A DNA stretch of 64,000 bases from CAZMGV01 sp964565925 (GCA_964565925.1 CAZMGV010000009.1:102429-166428); one strand, 5' to 3'. Positions 51,589 through 60,823 are shown, numbered from the stretch's first letter. Program-made: numbers and translations. The notes: generated by a model from the letters alone, not told the origin.

Positions 51589-52542
51589 TCATGGAATGAG
51601 TTGTTCCAGTTTTAAGCCGCTGGATACATCACCTTTTGCATAGCAATATATATCATTCGAAGCGCCCTCGATCTGAACATCTCTCAATTTACCTTCCGTG
51701 CCCAGCAACTTCTTGAGCCGGCCCTTTCTCTGGTCTTCGTCAAAACCGAAGACCAAGAGCGGCACCTTTTTTTCAATGTCCATTGGAGCCTTGATTGCGA
51801 ATTTCTCTCCGGTCGCATGCCCAAGAAGATCGTTCAAGGCATCCACGTAATGTGCGTATGCGGTGAGTATTTGCTCACGGTAGTGCCTGAGCACTTTTTC
51901 ATACCGGATCACCTGGCTGATCACTTTCGGACGAGTCGCGGACCATATCTCCTTGTTGGAGAAATCCTTGGCTTCCGTGAACACAATCCGGTTGCTCCGT
52001 TTGTCCAACAAAACGAGATCGATCCGGTCCCACTTCTTCGGGTTATCGAGATTGGGGAACTGGGCCTCAATGTCCAGTACGCAAACCTTAAGATTCGCAT
52101 TGGCCGGCGAGTGCTTCGAATAGATGTCGGCCACCTGTACAGCTTCAATCCCCGAGTACAAAGCGCTGTACTCTTTAATTTGGTCGTAACCGTCCACGAA
52201 ATCACGGATCGGTCTGAGTTGGGAGAGATCACCTTCTCTCAGGTAAGGCCTATTGCTACGGTCATTCATATCATTGCTCTTGCAGATCGCACTGTATTTC
52301 CGGTGAGTACTGAAACCGTGCGCATCGAACCCGAAGAGGTGCCCCCCTTTATAGTAAAAATCGATGGTCTCATTGCGGATGGCGGGGAAGACTTCGCCGT
52401 CCTTGATGTCCTCTGCCAGTCGTTGCCATAAAGAATGCCGATAGAGGGATTCCCGCAAGCTTGGCGTGCAACTCCGGCTAAACTTCCTATTCATATCAAG
52501 CATTCTCCTGACTTGGGATTCTTGCATAGCTCCTCCGGTCAA
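51589..52542 (-). CDS. Predicted PD-(D/E)XK-type nuclease-like protein
   Basis: A 317-residue protein. Near residues 170-195 it has 'WDRIDLVLLDKRSNRIVFTEAKDF', which fits D-x(n)-E-x-K with the Asp and the E-A-K triad of PD-(D/E)XK nucleases. The remainder is unrecognised. The ATG at 52542 overlaps the upstream stop. The ATG at 52527 has GGAGGAG just before it and is an alternative. It sits between an RNase J-like gene and a septoil-knot gene in a compact operon. Confidence 0.7.
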   Translation of the reverse strand: MTGGAMQESQVRRMLDMNRKFSRSCTPSLRESLYRHSLWQRLAEDIKDGEVFPAIRNETIDFYYKGGHLFGFDAHGFSTHRKYSAICKSNDMNDRSNRPYLREGDLSQLRPIRDFVDGYDQIKEYSALYSGIEAVQVADIYSKHSPANANLKVCVLDIEAQFPNLDNPKKWDRIDLVLLDKRSNRIVFTEAKDFSNKEIWSATRPKVISQVIRYEKVLRHYREQILTAYAHYVDALNDLLGHATGEKFAIKAPMDIEKKVPLLVFGFDEDQRKGRLKKLLGTEGKLRDVQIEGASNDIYCYAKGDVSSGLKLEQLIP

Positions 52543-53786
52543 AGCTGTATGGTCTCCCCGTCCTTGAGGCGGGTGACGTTTCTGAAAGATGCGACATTCT
52601 CATCCCACTTGAACGAATGAATTGGTATCAACCGTTTGGGAGATAGTGCCGAAGCGAAAGCCCGCAAATCGCCGGGAGCCGCATGGCCGCTCGTATGAAT
52701 ATGTTCGATATTTGACCCGCCTTGGCGAAACCAATCTTCCAAAGTCCGCACATCATCTCCCTTGAGGTAGCCCTCCCACATGGAAAACGACCATGCATCA
52801 GCCGGTCCGGGCACGACCCCCTTGCTCTGGTAATCCGCCAGAAGCCCGGGCCGAAGCATGATTACGCGAGGTTCGGTCTCTGTCTGGAGTTTCGCCGCAC
52901 CAATCCCGTTTCGGACACAGGCGTCAATGAGATCCTCCTTGCCCTGCCGCCGGTAGTTGTTCCCGAGCCTTCCGGTCACGACGACACGGATACAGCTCCA
53001 ATCCGGTTGGGGTAATCGCCCATTTTCTCCGAGGACACGAAGCACTTCGGCGGTATAGAGATCGATAACCAGTTTGCGCCCGGTCTTTATACAGGCCCGG
53101 ACCAGGGTGACCGTCCGGTCGATATTCTGGGCAGACCAGGTAATGAAGACACGACCCATGGTCCGACGGAATAGCGTGGCAAATTGTTCCTCAAGTTCGC
53201 CTTCCGTCGGATAGATAGTGTCCCGACCCAGCGTCGTCCCCTCCATAAGCAAAGCATCAATTCCTGAGGGCGGATTCGCCATTAGATTACTTACGAGCGC
53301 GCTCTTGCGTCCGCACATCCGGAAATCTCCCGTGTAAAACACCCGCGTTCCACCGGCCTCCACGAGCAACATATGCGCATCGAACGCCGAGTGATCGGTA
53401 AGAAAAGGCGTAATTCTGAACGGGCCGATCACGAACGGTTCGCCATGCCGGTAATGAGTAAAAGTCCGGTCCGTTTTCAGTCCGAACAATTCACCACTGA
53501 GACGGATAAGTTTTTCGGTCGCTGCGCCGCACCAGACCGGCCAGTCATCCGGTAGCGCAGGAAGGAGACCATAGTGATCCTGATGGGGATGAGACAGAAC
53601 AACGACCGCCGGCGTTGATCGATCGAGTGTCTGCGGAAGTAGCATCGCGGCCGGGACATCCTTCGAAGCCGCATCAAGTGGCCTACCGATATCGAGCAAT
53701 ATTCTGTGTCCACCGGATTTTAGTTCGATGCAGTTGCCGCCGATCTCGTCAGCGGAACGGTGAATAGTCAGATCCATTGATGGCAT
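52539..53786 (-). CDS. RNase J-like metallo-beta-lactamase hydrolase
   Basis: A 415-residue protein. HxHxDH is present as 'LSHPHQDHYG' (about 62-69). Later MBL motifs are 'TDHSAFDAHMLLVEAGGTR' and 'FYTGDFRMCGRK', with 'HTSGHAAPGDL' as the C-terminal beta-CASP-like motif and 'PIHSF' at the end. This arrangement matches RNase J/CPSF-type nucleases, though a shorter form. It is the second gene of a four-gene operon with an unknown protein upstream and a PD-(D/E)XK-like protein downstream (4-bp overlap). It probably processes nucleic acid, perhaps in defence. Confidence 0.85.
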   Translation of the reverse strand: MPSMDLTIHRSADEIGGNCIELKSGGHRILLDIGRPLDAASKDVPAAMLLPQTLDRSTPAVVVLSHPHQDHYGLLPALPDDWPVWCGAATEKLIRLSGELFGLKTDRTFTHYRHGEPFVIGPFRITPFLTDHSAFDAHMLLVEAGGTRVFYTGDFRMCGRKSALVSNLMANPPSGIDALLMEGTTLGRDTIYPTEGELEEQFATLFRRTMGRVFITWSAQNIDRTVTLVRACIKTGRKLVIDLYTAEVLRVLGENGRLPQPDWSCIRVVVTGRLGNNYRRQGKEDLIDACVRNGIGAAKLQTETEPRVIMLRPGLLADYQSKGVVPGPADAWSFSMWEGYLKGDDVRTLEDWFRQGGSNIEHIHTSGHAAPGDLRAFASALSPKRLIPIHSFKWDENVASFRNVTRLKDGETIQL

Positions 53787-53825
53787 TACGATTTCTTATA
53801 TAACCGGAGCCCGGCATCAATTCGA

Positions 53826-54284
53826 CTATTCACGAATTATTTTCCCTGTCGTATCACGAATGATTATTCGCTCCCGATCTGGAAGCTCTGGGAAACCATT
53901 TGAAATCAGGACAATTTCATCTCCGGATTGCTCTTGATCCCCAGCGTACCGGTTTATCGCGTGCAGGTCAGCTTCGTGATTAGTGCGAATAATATTCGCA
54001 ATCAGATCGGGATCATCGGCCTTCCCGAATAACAGGCGACACCCCCACTTTGTCCGCTTGATATGCCCAGGTAGCTGAATCGGCTGTTCGAATACACCAT
54101 TACTGGCAAGGAAATCCGTCTCTATCGTCAATCCCGGCCCTTTGCCCAGTTCGGCATCCCTGGGCCAATGACCGGTGGAAACGATTTCCCCCCGATGCAG
54201 CAACAAAAAATAGGTAAGCAGTTCGAACCAGGCGATTCCGGTCGGCGTTTCCTCAAAAGATATCGAATGTTCTCGTACGGTCAT
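53826..54284 (-). CDS. Hypothetical protein, first gene of the MBL/nuclease operon
   Basis: A 152-residue soluble protein. The N-terminal third is hydrophobic-helical ('GIAWFELLTYFLLLHRG'), and the rest alternates strands and acidic loops. It is 39 bp upstream of the RNase J-like gene. Family not recognised. As the first gene of the unit it could be a sensor or adaptor, but there is no direct evidence. Confidence 0.6.
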   Translation of the reverse strand: MTVREHSISFEETPTGIAWFELLTYFLLLHRGEIVSTGHWPRDAELGKGPGLTIETDFLASNGVFEQPIQLPGHIKRTKWGCRLLFGKADDPDLIANIIRTNHEADLHAINRYAGDQEQSGDEIVLISNGFPELPDRERIIIRDTTGKIIRE

Positions 54285-54891
54285 AGCCTATGTATTCGGA
54301 CGAGGGCCGTTTGAATTTACACTTCGACGGCGATTTTACATTGATTAATGATTTATTGGATAACCCGCCCAAAAACCGCGGACCGACGAGCGTGCTGACC
54401 AACTATTATTCATTCCGTCCGCGCACTAACCGCGCCGCAATCCTTCGCACCGCGCGCTAACCACGCCAACGGCACACCCCGCCGTGCTCTATCCGGGCCA
54501 CTTTTTAGTCATGCCTGGCTCCAACCGTGCTCCATGCGGGCGTTTGGTCGAAATAATAGGCGTCGGTAATGGGACAGATGAATTTTTAGGTGGCCACCCC
54601 TACTACCCCGCCGTCATTTCGAATGTAGCCACCGGAAATCCCTGGAAAAATCATTCGGATCAACTGATGAGGACCGGCGTATATCGGTTCGCCTCCCCAC
54701 CACGTCCCTACCCGGTGCCCCCCCAGTGACTACCCCCTCCCTACCCCGGCGTTTCTAACTAACTCTTTGATTCTCTTGAAAAAGAAGGTTGTAGGGTAGG
54801 GAGGGTAGGGACTCTTAAGGAAAATCATCGTCGTGCGACGAGTTCTATAGTGAAAAGTAACCCTATGCCGTTCTGGGATTAAAAAAGACCG

Positions 54892-54931
54892 AAAACCCGT
54901 CACCAGCTTAGATATGCCGATGACGGGTTTT
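54892..54931 (-). terminator. Terminator within dispersed repeat, copy 1
   Basis: Stem AAAACCCGTCA / TGACGGGTTTT (54892-54902 with 54921-54931), loop 18. On the minus strand it is followed by CGGTCTTTTTT. It lies 30 bp after the stop of the gene fragment 54961-55071. Confidence 0.8.
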
Positions 54932-54960
54932 CTTGAATCAGTGCGAGGAGTTGAGTGAGA

Positions 54961-55071
54961 CTATGCGACGAGAAGTTCGGCGATCAGTTTTTCATGTTCG
55001 CCCGGAACGAACAGCGGATCCAGATATTTTGTTCTATAGGCGTCCCCCGCTGCCCGCCAATTAATTCTCAA
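54961..55071 (-). pseudogene. Conserved C-terminal gene fragment, copy 1
   Basis: A 36-codon open stretch ending TAG: 'INWRAAGDAYRTKYLDPLFV' then 'PGEHEKLIAELLVA'. An in-frame stop lies just upstream, so the body of the gene is missing. The copy at 60713-60823 differs by one residue (N to D) and five synonymous changes, which means the sequence was under protein-level selection. The parent family is not recognised. Confidence 0.65.
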
Positions 55072-55199
55072 TCAGAATTCACGAGAGTATATCCGTTCAG
55101 TGTATGAAACCCTTCGGGCCTACTCTGGTAGTGCAGATATTTGCGTGACGTGAGCGGTATATAGAGCTAAAAGAGGGATGACTCCTTTTCTCTTCTCTC

Positions 55200-55256
55200 C
55201 CGAGCGGACAATACCCGCTCGGAGCCGCCGGCATCCGTTCGATGCCGGCGTTTTTT
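55200..55256 (+). terminator. Double hairpin with T-run
   Basis: First stem CCGAGCGG/CCGCTCGG (55200-55207 with 55215-55222). Second stem CGCCGGCATC/GATGCCGGCG (55226-55235 with 55241-55250), followed by TTTTTT. The T-run is on the plus strand, so it ends rightward transcription, although no gene lies upstream on that strand. The hairpins may also help stop leftward transcripts from the otsAB gene. Confidence 0.75.
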
Positions 55257-55275
55257 CTCCCCGATTTCCAGACCG

Positions 55276-57465
55276 CTAACGGGTATTCAATGCCTTCAGC
55301 AATTCGCGCACGGCAGCCGTATCCGTAAACCGGTATCCCGCCACGCTCGGCCTCCGGCCGACATGTATCGCGATGGAACCCGCCGGGAGGCTGGCGAACA
55401 GATCCTCGTCGGTCAGGTCGTCGCCAATACCAATGATGACCGAACCCGGTCGAACGAACCGCAGAATCCGATTTACTGCGAGCCCCTTCTGAATTCCCTG
55501 ACGGCGGATTTCGATGATTTTGCTGCCCTTGAGCACACTCACTGGCTCGTTAGTGAGCAATTCCGCCAGATGAAGTCGAAGTTCCTTCGCCTGCACCGAT
55601 CCGAACTCGGCATCTGCCATCCGGTAGTGCCAGACCAGTGAAGTCGATTTCTCTTCAACGAACGAGCCGGGAGTTCTGGCGCAGAAGTCTTCGAGGATCT
55701 GGCGGACGCGCTCCTTCCAGAGATCCGGACCGGTAACGGAACAGTCCCATTCGGAACTTCCCGGGTCTTTCGAGCAAAAACCGTGTTCCGCATGGAGGCC
55801 AATATTCAAACCGGAAAACCAGCGGTCGAGAAACTCCCGATTGCGCCCACTGACGATATGCACTGAAGTGTCGCTTCTGACGGCCAGTGCCCCCAGCAGT
55901 CCGATTAGCGGGCGGTCGGGAACGGCCGAGGAAGGGAGATCGGCAAATGGAACCAGTGTCCCGTCGTAATCCAGCAGCAGGACCAGTGGATTTCCGCCCA
56001 GGCGACGTACGATCTCCCGTGCATGGGCCGGACGCGCCATGGACACCAGGGATACCGGTTCGTTTCGGGAAAGCGCAGTGACGAAATCCTCATACCAGCG
56101 CTGGACCGAATACTCGGTAACCCGTTTCCGTAAGGCATGCATCCGGGAAGCACGCTCTTCGGCGGGCATTTCGACGGCATGGATAATGGCGTCAGCGGTT
56201 CGGTCAACATCGAACGGGTTGACGATCAGCGCCTGCCCGAGTTCGGATGCCGCCCCGGCGAATTCGCTGACCACCAGCACTCCGTCACCGTCGGCACGCG
56301 TCGCGCAATATTCCTTCGCCACGAGATTCATGCCGTCCCGCAGCGGCGTCACCAGCATGACATCGGCCGTCCGGTAGAGGGCGGAAAGCTCGACGGGCGA
56401 GACAGAGCGGTAGAGATACTGGACCGGGGCCCAGCCTGGCGTTGAAAAACGACCGTTGACTCGCCCGATCAGTTCATCGACTGTGCGTCTCAACTTGTCG
56501 TAAGCTTCCACCCCCTCGCGCGAAGGTACGACTACCTGCACCAGCCGGAGCGCACCGACAAGGTCGGGACGTTTCTCAAGTGCCTTCTCGACGGCCATTA
56601 CCCGCCGTCGCAGGCCCTTCGTGTAGTCGAGACGATCTATGCCCAGCAGGATTTTCTGGTTCGCATAGTCGCTCCTGAACCTTGCGGCCTCCGCCTCGAC
56701 TTCCGGCGAGCTGCCTCGTTTGGAGAACGACCCGGCATCGACTCCCATTGGAAATACTCCGAGCCTGACGTCCCGGCTGCCGTACCGGAGATGCCCGACC
56801 TCCGATTCGAATCCCAGGATACGGAGGAGATTCGATTGAAAATGACGGAGATAGGTATAGGTGTGGAAACCGATCAAATCCGCCCCGAGAAGACCCTGCA
56901 GGATCTCCTCCCGGTAGGGAAGGATTCTGAATACCTCCGACGAGGGGAACGGTATGTGAAGAAAGAAGCCGATGCGCGCATCCGGCAGCCGGTCCCGCAG
57001 CATGGACGGCAGGAGCATCAACTGATAGTCGTGCACCCAGATCAGATCTCCGCTTCGGTATTCCTTTTCGACGGCGTCGGCGAATCGGGCATTCGCATCG
57101 CGATAAGATTCCCAGTCCTGGCCGGCATCGATTTTCACCTGATCCAGAAGATAGTGAAACAGCGGCCAGAGAATTCCGTTCGAAAATCCCTCGTAAAAAC
57201 CCCTGACCAGTTCGGCCGGCAGCTCCAGCGGGCGAGTGCCCAGTTCCTTCAGCGCAAGTGCCGCTTTCTCCTGTTGTTCCGGCGTCAGGGCGGAAAAGTC
57301 CCCCGGCCAGCCGATCCAGAGACTTTCCAGGCGGGATTTGACGCTACGCAGGCCTGTCGCGAGGCCGCCGACAGACAGTTCGACCTGCATTTCGCCACTC
57401 CGGTTCTGGATTGATACCGGAAGTCGGTTCGAGATGAGCAGGAGTCTGCGGGGCGTCACATCCAT
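55276..57465 (-). CDS. Trehalose-6-phosphate synthase/phosphatase fusion (OtsA-OtsB)
   Basis: A 729-residue bifunctional protein. Residues 1-470 are OtsA (GT20): 'LLISNRLPVSI', 'LWIGWPG', 'WPLFHYLL', 'VWVHDYQLMLLPSMLR'-type block, 'FFLHIPFPSSEVFR', 'GADLIGFHTYTYLRHF', 'GIDRLDYTKGL'. Residues about 490-729 are OtsB, a HAD phosphatase: 'LLLDYDGTLVPF' (nucleophile Asp), 'IVSGRNREFL', 'GLHAEHGF', 'GIGDDLTDEDLF'. It makes trehalose from UDP-glucose and glucose-6-phosphate. Its start overlaps the end of the GH15 gene by 10 bp, so they are coupled. Confidence 0.96.
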   Translation of the reverse strand: MDVTPRRLLLISNRLPVSIQNRSGEMQVELSVGGLATGLRSVKSRLESLWIGWPGDFSALTPEQQEKAALALKELGTRPLELPAELVRGFYEGFSNGILWPLFHYLLDQVKIDAGQDWESYRDANARFADAVEKEYRSGDLIWVHDYQLMLLPSMLRDRLPDARIGFFLHIPFPSSEVFRILPYREEILQGLLGADLIGFHTYTYLRHFQSNLLRILGFESEVGHLRYGSRDVRLGVFPMGVDAGSFSKRGSSPEVEAEAARFRSDYANQKILLGIDRLDYTKGLRRRVMAVEKALEKRPDLVGALRLVQVVVPSREGVEAYDKLRRTVDELIGRVNGRFSTPGWAPVQYLYRSVSPVELSALYRTADVMLVTPLRDGMNLVAKEYCATRADGDGVLVVSEFAGAASELGQALIVNPFDVDRTADAIIHAVEMPAEERASRMHALRKRVTEYSVQRWYEDFVTALSRNEPVSLVSMARPAHAREIVRRLGGNPLVLLLDYDGTLVPFADLPSSAVPDRPLIGLLGALAVRSDTSVHIVSGRNREFLDRWFSGLNIGLHAEHGFCSKDPGSSEWDCSVTGPDLWKERVRQILEDFCARTPGSFVEEKSTSLVWHYRMADAEFGSVQAKELRLHLAELLTNEPVSVLKGSKIIEIRRQGIQKGLAVNRILRFVRPGSVIIGIGDDLTDEDLFASLPAGSIAIHVGRRPSVAGYRFTDTAAVRELLKALNTR

Positions 57466-59279
57466 GCCCTGATCCTTCCATCCCTCGCATCCATGAGATC
57501 GCCGATCGTCATGGCCGCGTTGATCAATCCGACGTGTGCATAGGACTGTGGAAAGTTACCGAGCATCCGTCCGGTTTCGGGCTCGATATCTTCGGAGAAA
57601 AGCCCCAGAGGATTGGCATGGGAGAGGGTCCGTCTGAATACCGAGATGGCGTCGTCCAACCGTCCGCTCAAGGCGAGGGCTTCGGCCCACCAGAACGAAC
57701 AGATGGTAAAAGCACTCGTTGTCTCGCCAAAATCATCGGGATTCCGGTAGCGGAGCATCAGCCCGTTCCGGACCAGTTCGCGTTCATAGTTGTCCAGCGT
57801 GCTCAGGAACCTGGGATCGTGCGCGTCTATAATGCCCAGTGACGGGAGCAGCAGATTCGATGCATCGGGGAAATGTCCGTCCAGCGCCTGCGTGAAATAA
57901 CCTTTCGTTTCATTGTACCCGCGCGAGATTACTATGTGCCTCTCGGTTTCTGCGATTTTCGACCAACGCGCCGCCACCTCGAATCGTCCGGTACGCTGAG
58001 CGAGTTCGGCCCCTCGGTGGATCGCGGCCCAGCACATGGCCCGCGAAAACGTATAAGGCCGGAGCAGGGACCGGAATTCCCATATCCCCGTATCCAGTTC
58101 CGGTGCGGCCCGGATGGCATCCTCGACGAACCGCTCGACGAGCCGCCAGAACGGACCGAGGTCGTCGTATACGATACGCGGGTCGCGGTAAAGCGTTTCG
58201 AGACACAGGACCATTTCGCCCATCAGATCGTTCTGGCGCTGGCCGGCTGCCGCGTTACCGATCCTGACGACGCTGCTTCCGTCGTAACCGGAAAGGTGTT
58301 CCAGCTTCTGCTCGGGGAGGTCGCGTTCGCCGCCTATTCCATAAACCGGCTGGAGCGGGCCGAGTTCCGCCACATGCAGAAGGTAACGCAGGAACTCTTC
58401 CCCTTCCGAAAGGTGGCTGAGCCGCCGGAGCGCTTCGACCACGAATGCGGCGTCCCTCAGCCAGCAGTAGCGGTAATCCCAGGTTCTTCCGGAACCGGCC
58501 GCTTCAGGAATGCTTGTAGTGGCAGCGGCAATAATGGCGCCCGTCTCCTGGCTCGCATGAAGTTTCAGGCAAAGTGCGGAACGAAGGACGGCTTCCGGTT
58601 CGAAGCTGGGCAACGCGCAGGTTTTCGCCCAGCGGCGCCATCCTTCGACGGTTACGTCGAGATCGCGCTGCACTCCCGGCACACTAAGCGGGCCCGATGG
58701 CCGCTCTACAGAAAGGCAAAAAGCCACCGGTTCGCTCAGGGTGAATTCGTGACGGTCAACGATATAGGGGTAAGGAATATTGGACCGGAGGTACATGGGA
58801 ACCGGGCCGCCGGAAACCTCGATCGTGTGCTCGGCAATTGTGATCCGGGTTTCTGCTCGTGCGTAATCCGCCTTCGGATCGAAAATGGCCCGAATCCTGG
58901 GGGCGCCTCTCAGCGGCCGGAGAAGGCGTGTGAGCGCGAGCGGAGAACGTACTCCCAGACCTTCCGGTATCCGGGGAGCGAAATCGATCAGCTCCCATGC
59001 CGTCGCACCATCGTCAAAGACCGTCCGGAGCACATTGGTATTCGTCAGATACGATGATTTTCCGGCTCGCTCGGTTCCGCCGGTCTGGAACGAAAATGAG
59101 CCGCCCTTGGCCCGGTCCAGGAGGTTTCCGAATACTGACGGCGAATCGAAACGCGGCAGGCACAACCACTCGATAGCCCCCGTGGGAGCGACCAAGGCTA
59201 TCAACCGGCCATTGCCTATGGCTCCGTGATCAAGGTTAGTTCCCTGGGACGGTTCACCGCTGTATAAATAGTCGCCCAT
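57456..59279 (-). CDS. Glycoside hydrolase family 15 protein
   Basis: 607 residues. It starts 'YLYSGEPSQGTNLDHGAIGNG' (in part), typical of bacterial GH15 proteins annotated as glucoamylase- or trehalase-like. Core blocks are 'GRTWDYRYCWLRDAAFVVEALRRL' (near 260; quoted only as a position range with key W-D-Y-R-Y-C-W-L-R-D), 'YDGSSVVRIGNAAAGQRQND', 'FWWAEALALSGRLDDA' and 'FSEDIEPETGRMLGNFPQS'. It is the first gene of a two-gene unit with the trehalose synthase/phosphatase, so the likely substrate is trehalose or a related alpha-glucoside. It has no signal peptide. Confidence 0.9.
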   Translation of the reverse strand: MGDYLYSGEPSQGTNLDHGAIGNGRLIALVAPTGAIEWLCLPRFDSPSVFGNLLDRAKGGSFSFQTGGTERAGKSSYLTNTNVLRTVFDDGATAWELIDFAPRIPEGLGVRSPLALTRLLRPLRGAPRIRAIFDPKADYARAETRITIAEHTIEVSGGPVPMYLRSNIPYPYIVDRHEFTLSEPVAFCLSVERPSGPLSVPGVQRDLDVTVEGWRRWAKTCALPSFEPEAVLRSALCLKLHASQETGAIIAAATTSIPEAAGSGRTWDYRYCWLRDAAFVVEALRRLSHLSEGEEFLRYLLHVAELGPLQPVYGIGGERDLPEQKLEHLSGYDGSSVVRIGNAAAGQRQNDLMGEMVLCLETLYRDPRIVYDDLGPFWRLVERFVEDAIRAAPELDTGIWEFRSLLRPYTFSRAMCWAAIHRGAELAQRTGRFEVAARWSKIAETERHIVISRGYNETKGYFTQALDGHFPDASNLLLPSLGIIDAHDPRFLSTLDNYERELVRNGLMLRYRNPDDFGETTSAFTICSFWWAEALALSGRLDDAISVFRRTLSHANPLGLFSEDIEPETGRMLGNFPQSYAHVGLINAAMTIGDLMDARDGRIRAWM

Positions 59280-59391
59280 CCTAAAATTGAGCTAAACATG
59301 AAATGCTGCCGGGGACAACCCATGTCCCGGAGGTATTGAGCCGTCCAGCTGGATGACTGAAGCACGGCACTATTGAAAAGTGTCGAGACAT

Positions 59392-60378
59392 ATGGAGATT
59401 AACATTTTGCTTTTCTCGATGACGCTTGTCGCCGGCGGATTGACGGTACTCGGTTTTTCCGGGGACCGGCTTGTTGATTTCGCTGTCGCATTGGCGCGGC
59501 GGGTGCGGCTGTCTCCGGCAGTTATAGCGCTGACGATCGTAGCTATGGGCACTTCGCTTCCCGAACTGGCCGTCTCGGTAACAGCGTCGGCAGAGCATGC
59601 TTCGGGAATTGCCGTCGGAAACGCCATCGGCTCCAACATCGCTAACCTGGCGTTAGTCATGGGTGTGATGGCGGTAATTGCACCGGTTGAATTGAAGCTG
59701 GCGGCGTTCCGGCTGGAATATCCGGTCATGCTGCTGTCAATTCCGTTGCTCTACGTTCTGGCCCGCGACCGGAAGATCGACCGGATCGAATCGTCATTCC
59801 TGTTGTTCTCGCTGCTGATCTTTCTTGTCTATTCCGTGTGGCTGGCACGGCGGCAGGTCTCGCGAACGGAAGGCGCCGAACTTAAGGAATCAGTCAATGA
59901 GGAGGCCGAGCGATACGGCGACAGACCCGTCTGGTTCATCGGGCTCGGTCTATTTGTTTCATTGTTAGGACTACTCGTCGGGTCGGAGCTGTTAGTGAAA
60001 GGGGCTTCGGATCTGGCGGTGTCAGCCGGAATCAGCGAACGTCTAATCGGCCTGACAGTCGTTGCCATCGGTACTTCTCTTCCGGAGCTGGTTGCGAGCG
60101 TGGCCGCTTCGCGCAGAAAGCAACATGAAATGGCGATCATGAATATCGTCGGGTCTAACATCTTCAACTCCCTTGGAATTCTCGGTGCGGCAGGTTGCGT
60201 ACGTCCCCTGGATGTAGACCCGGGATTTTTAACGCTGGACCTCGGCGTATATGCACTGGTTGCACTGCTCGTTGGCCTGCTGTCGCTCGACCGGAAGCTT
60301 TCTCGACTCGACGGATCGGTATTACTTGGCGGATACTTTATTTATCTGGCGTTCATCAGCCTCGATCGACTCTTCTGA
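59392..60378 (+). CDS. Calcium/sodium antiporter (CaCA family, YrbG-like)
   Basis: About 328 residues with ten or so membrane helices in two inverted halves. Each half has the alpha-repeat signature: 'MGTSLPELAVSVTAS' with 'GNAIGSNIANL', and 'GTSLPELVASVAAS' with 'NIVGSNIFNSLGI'. The acidic loop between halves is 'RTEGAELKESVNEEAERYG'. It exchanges Na+ or H+ for Ca2+ across the inner membrane. A GTG at 59380 is a possible earlier start. It is divergent from the GH15 gene. Confidence 0.95.
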   Translation: MEINILLFSMTLVAGGLTVLGFSGDRLVDFAVALARRVRLSPAVIALTIVAMGTSLPELAVSVTASAEHASGIAVGNAIGSNIANLALVMGVMAVIAPVELKLAAFRLEYPVMLLSIPLLYVLARDRKIDRIESSFLLFSLLIFLVYSVWLARRQVSRTEGAELKESVNEEAERYGDRPVWFIGLGLFVSLLGLLVGSELLVKGASDLAVSAGISERLIGLTVVAIGTSLPELVASVAASRRKQHEMAIMNIVGSNIFNSLGILGAAGCVRPLDVDPGFLTLDLGVYALVALLVGLLSLDRKLSRLDGSVLLGGYFIYLAFISLDRLF

Positions 60379-60643
60379 CACCGCCTCTTGGAGACCGGTC
60401 TGCTGCTTCTCGTTCAGGTCGGCGGACAACGTCTTCAAGGGGCGTAGGTGGATGGCAACTACTCCCACATCCCTACCCAGTGACTACCCTCTCCCTACCC
60501 CAGCGCTTTCTTCTAACTCTTTGGTTCTCTTGAGGAAGAAGGTTTTGGGGTAGGTACGACTGGTTTTCTGAACGAAACCTAATCGTGCGGCGAGTTCTAT
60601 AGTGAAAAGTAACCCTATACCGCGCTGGGATTAAAAGAGACCG

Positions 60644-60683
60644 AAAACCCGCCGCCAGCAAGGATATGCCGATGACGGGTTTT
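60644..60683 (-). terminator. Terminator within dispersed repeat, copy 2 (weakened)
   Basis: Same place as in copy 1, but three bases of the upper stem no longer pair (AAAACCCGCCG against TGACGGGTTTT), leaving AAAACCCG/CGGGTTTT. The T-rich side on the minus strand remains (CGGTCTCTTTT). Confidence 0.6.
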
Positions 60684-60712
60684 CTTGAATCAGTGCGAGA
60701 AGTTGAGTGAGA

Positions 60713-60823
60713 CTATGCGACGAGGAGTTCGGCGATCAGTTTTTCATGTTCGCCGGGAACAAACAGCGGGTCCAGATATTTCGTTCTATAGGCGTCCCCC
60801 GCTGCCCGCCAATCAATTCTCAA
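60713..60823 (-). pseudogene. Conserved C-terminal gene fragment, copy 2
   Basis: 36 codons ending TAG: 'IDWRAAGDAYRTKYLDPLFV' then 'PGEHEKLIAELLVA'. Same frame, length and upstream stop as copy 1. The mostly synonymous differences from copy 1 suggest two functional paralogues before or after truncation. Confidence 0.65.

Larger units (their letters stand above)
54707..55084. repeat. Dispersed repeat, copy 1
   Basis: About 375 bp that recurs at 60471-60836 with scattered substitutions and small indels. Order: C-rich arm (ACCCCCTCCCTACCCC), AT-rich spacer, opposite G-rich arm (GGGTAGGGAGGGTAGGG), GAGTTCTATAGTGAAAAGTAACCC-type stretch, terminator hairpin, gene 3' fragment on the minus strand, and the shared right end TTCTCAATCAGAATTCACGA. 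This copy has a duplicated C-rich start. Confidence 0.85.
54285..55275. other. Long gene-poor region
   Basis: About 990 bp with no convincing complete gene. It contains two near-identical short repeats (CCGCGC-CTAACC-CGCC type, around 54420-54470), a dispersed C-rich repeat with a gene 3' fragment (54707-55084), and a double hairpin (55200-55256). An open frame at 54484-54729 does not look like a protein. Confidence 0.6.

Noticed and set aside
54484..54729. 81-codon open frame
   Set aside because: Pro-rich end is made by the C-rich repeat, with no start signal and no protein-like pattern.
57873..59057. Open frame of 394 codons on the plus strand
   Set aside because: Antisense of the GH15 gene.
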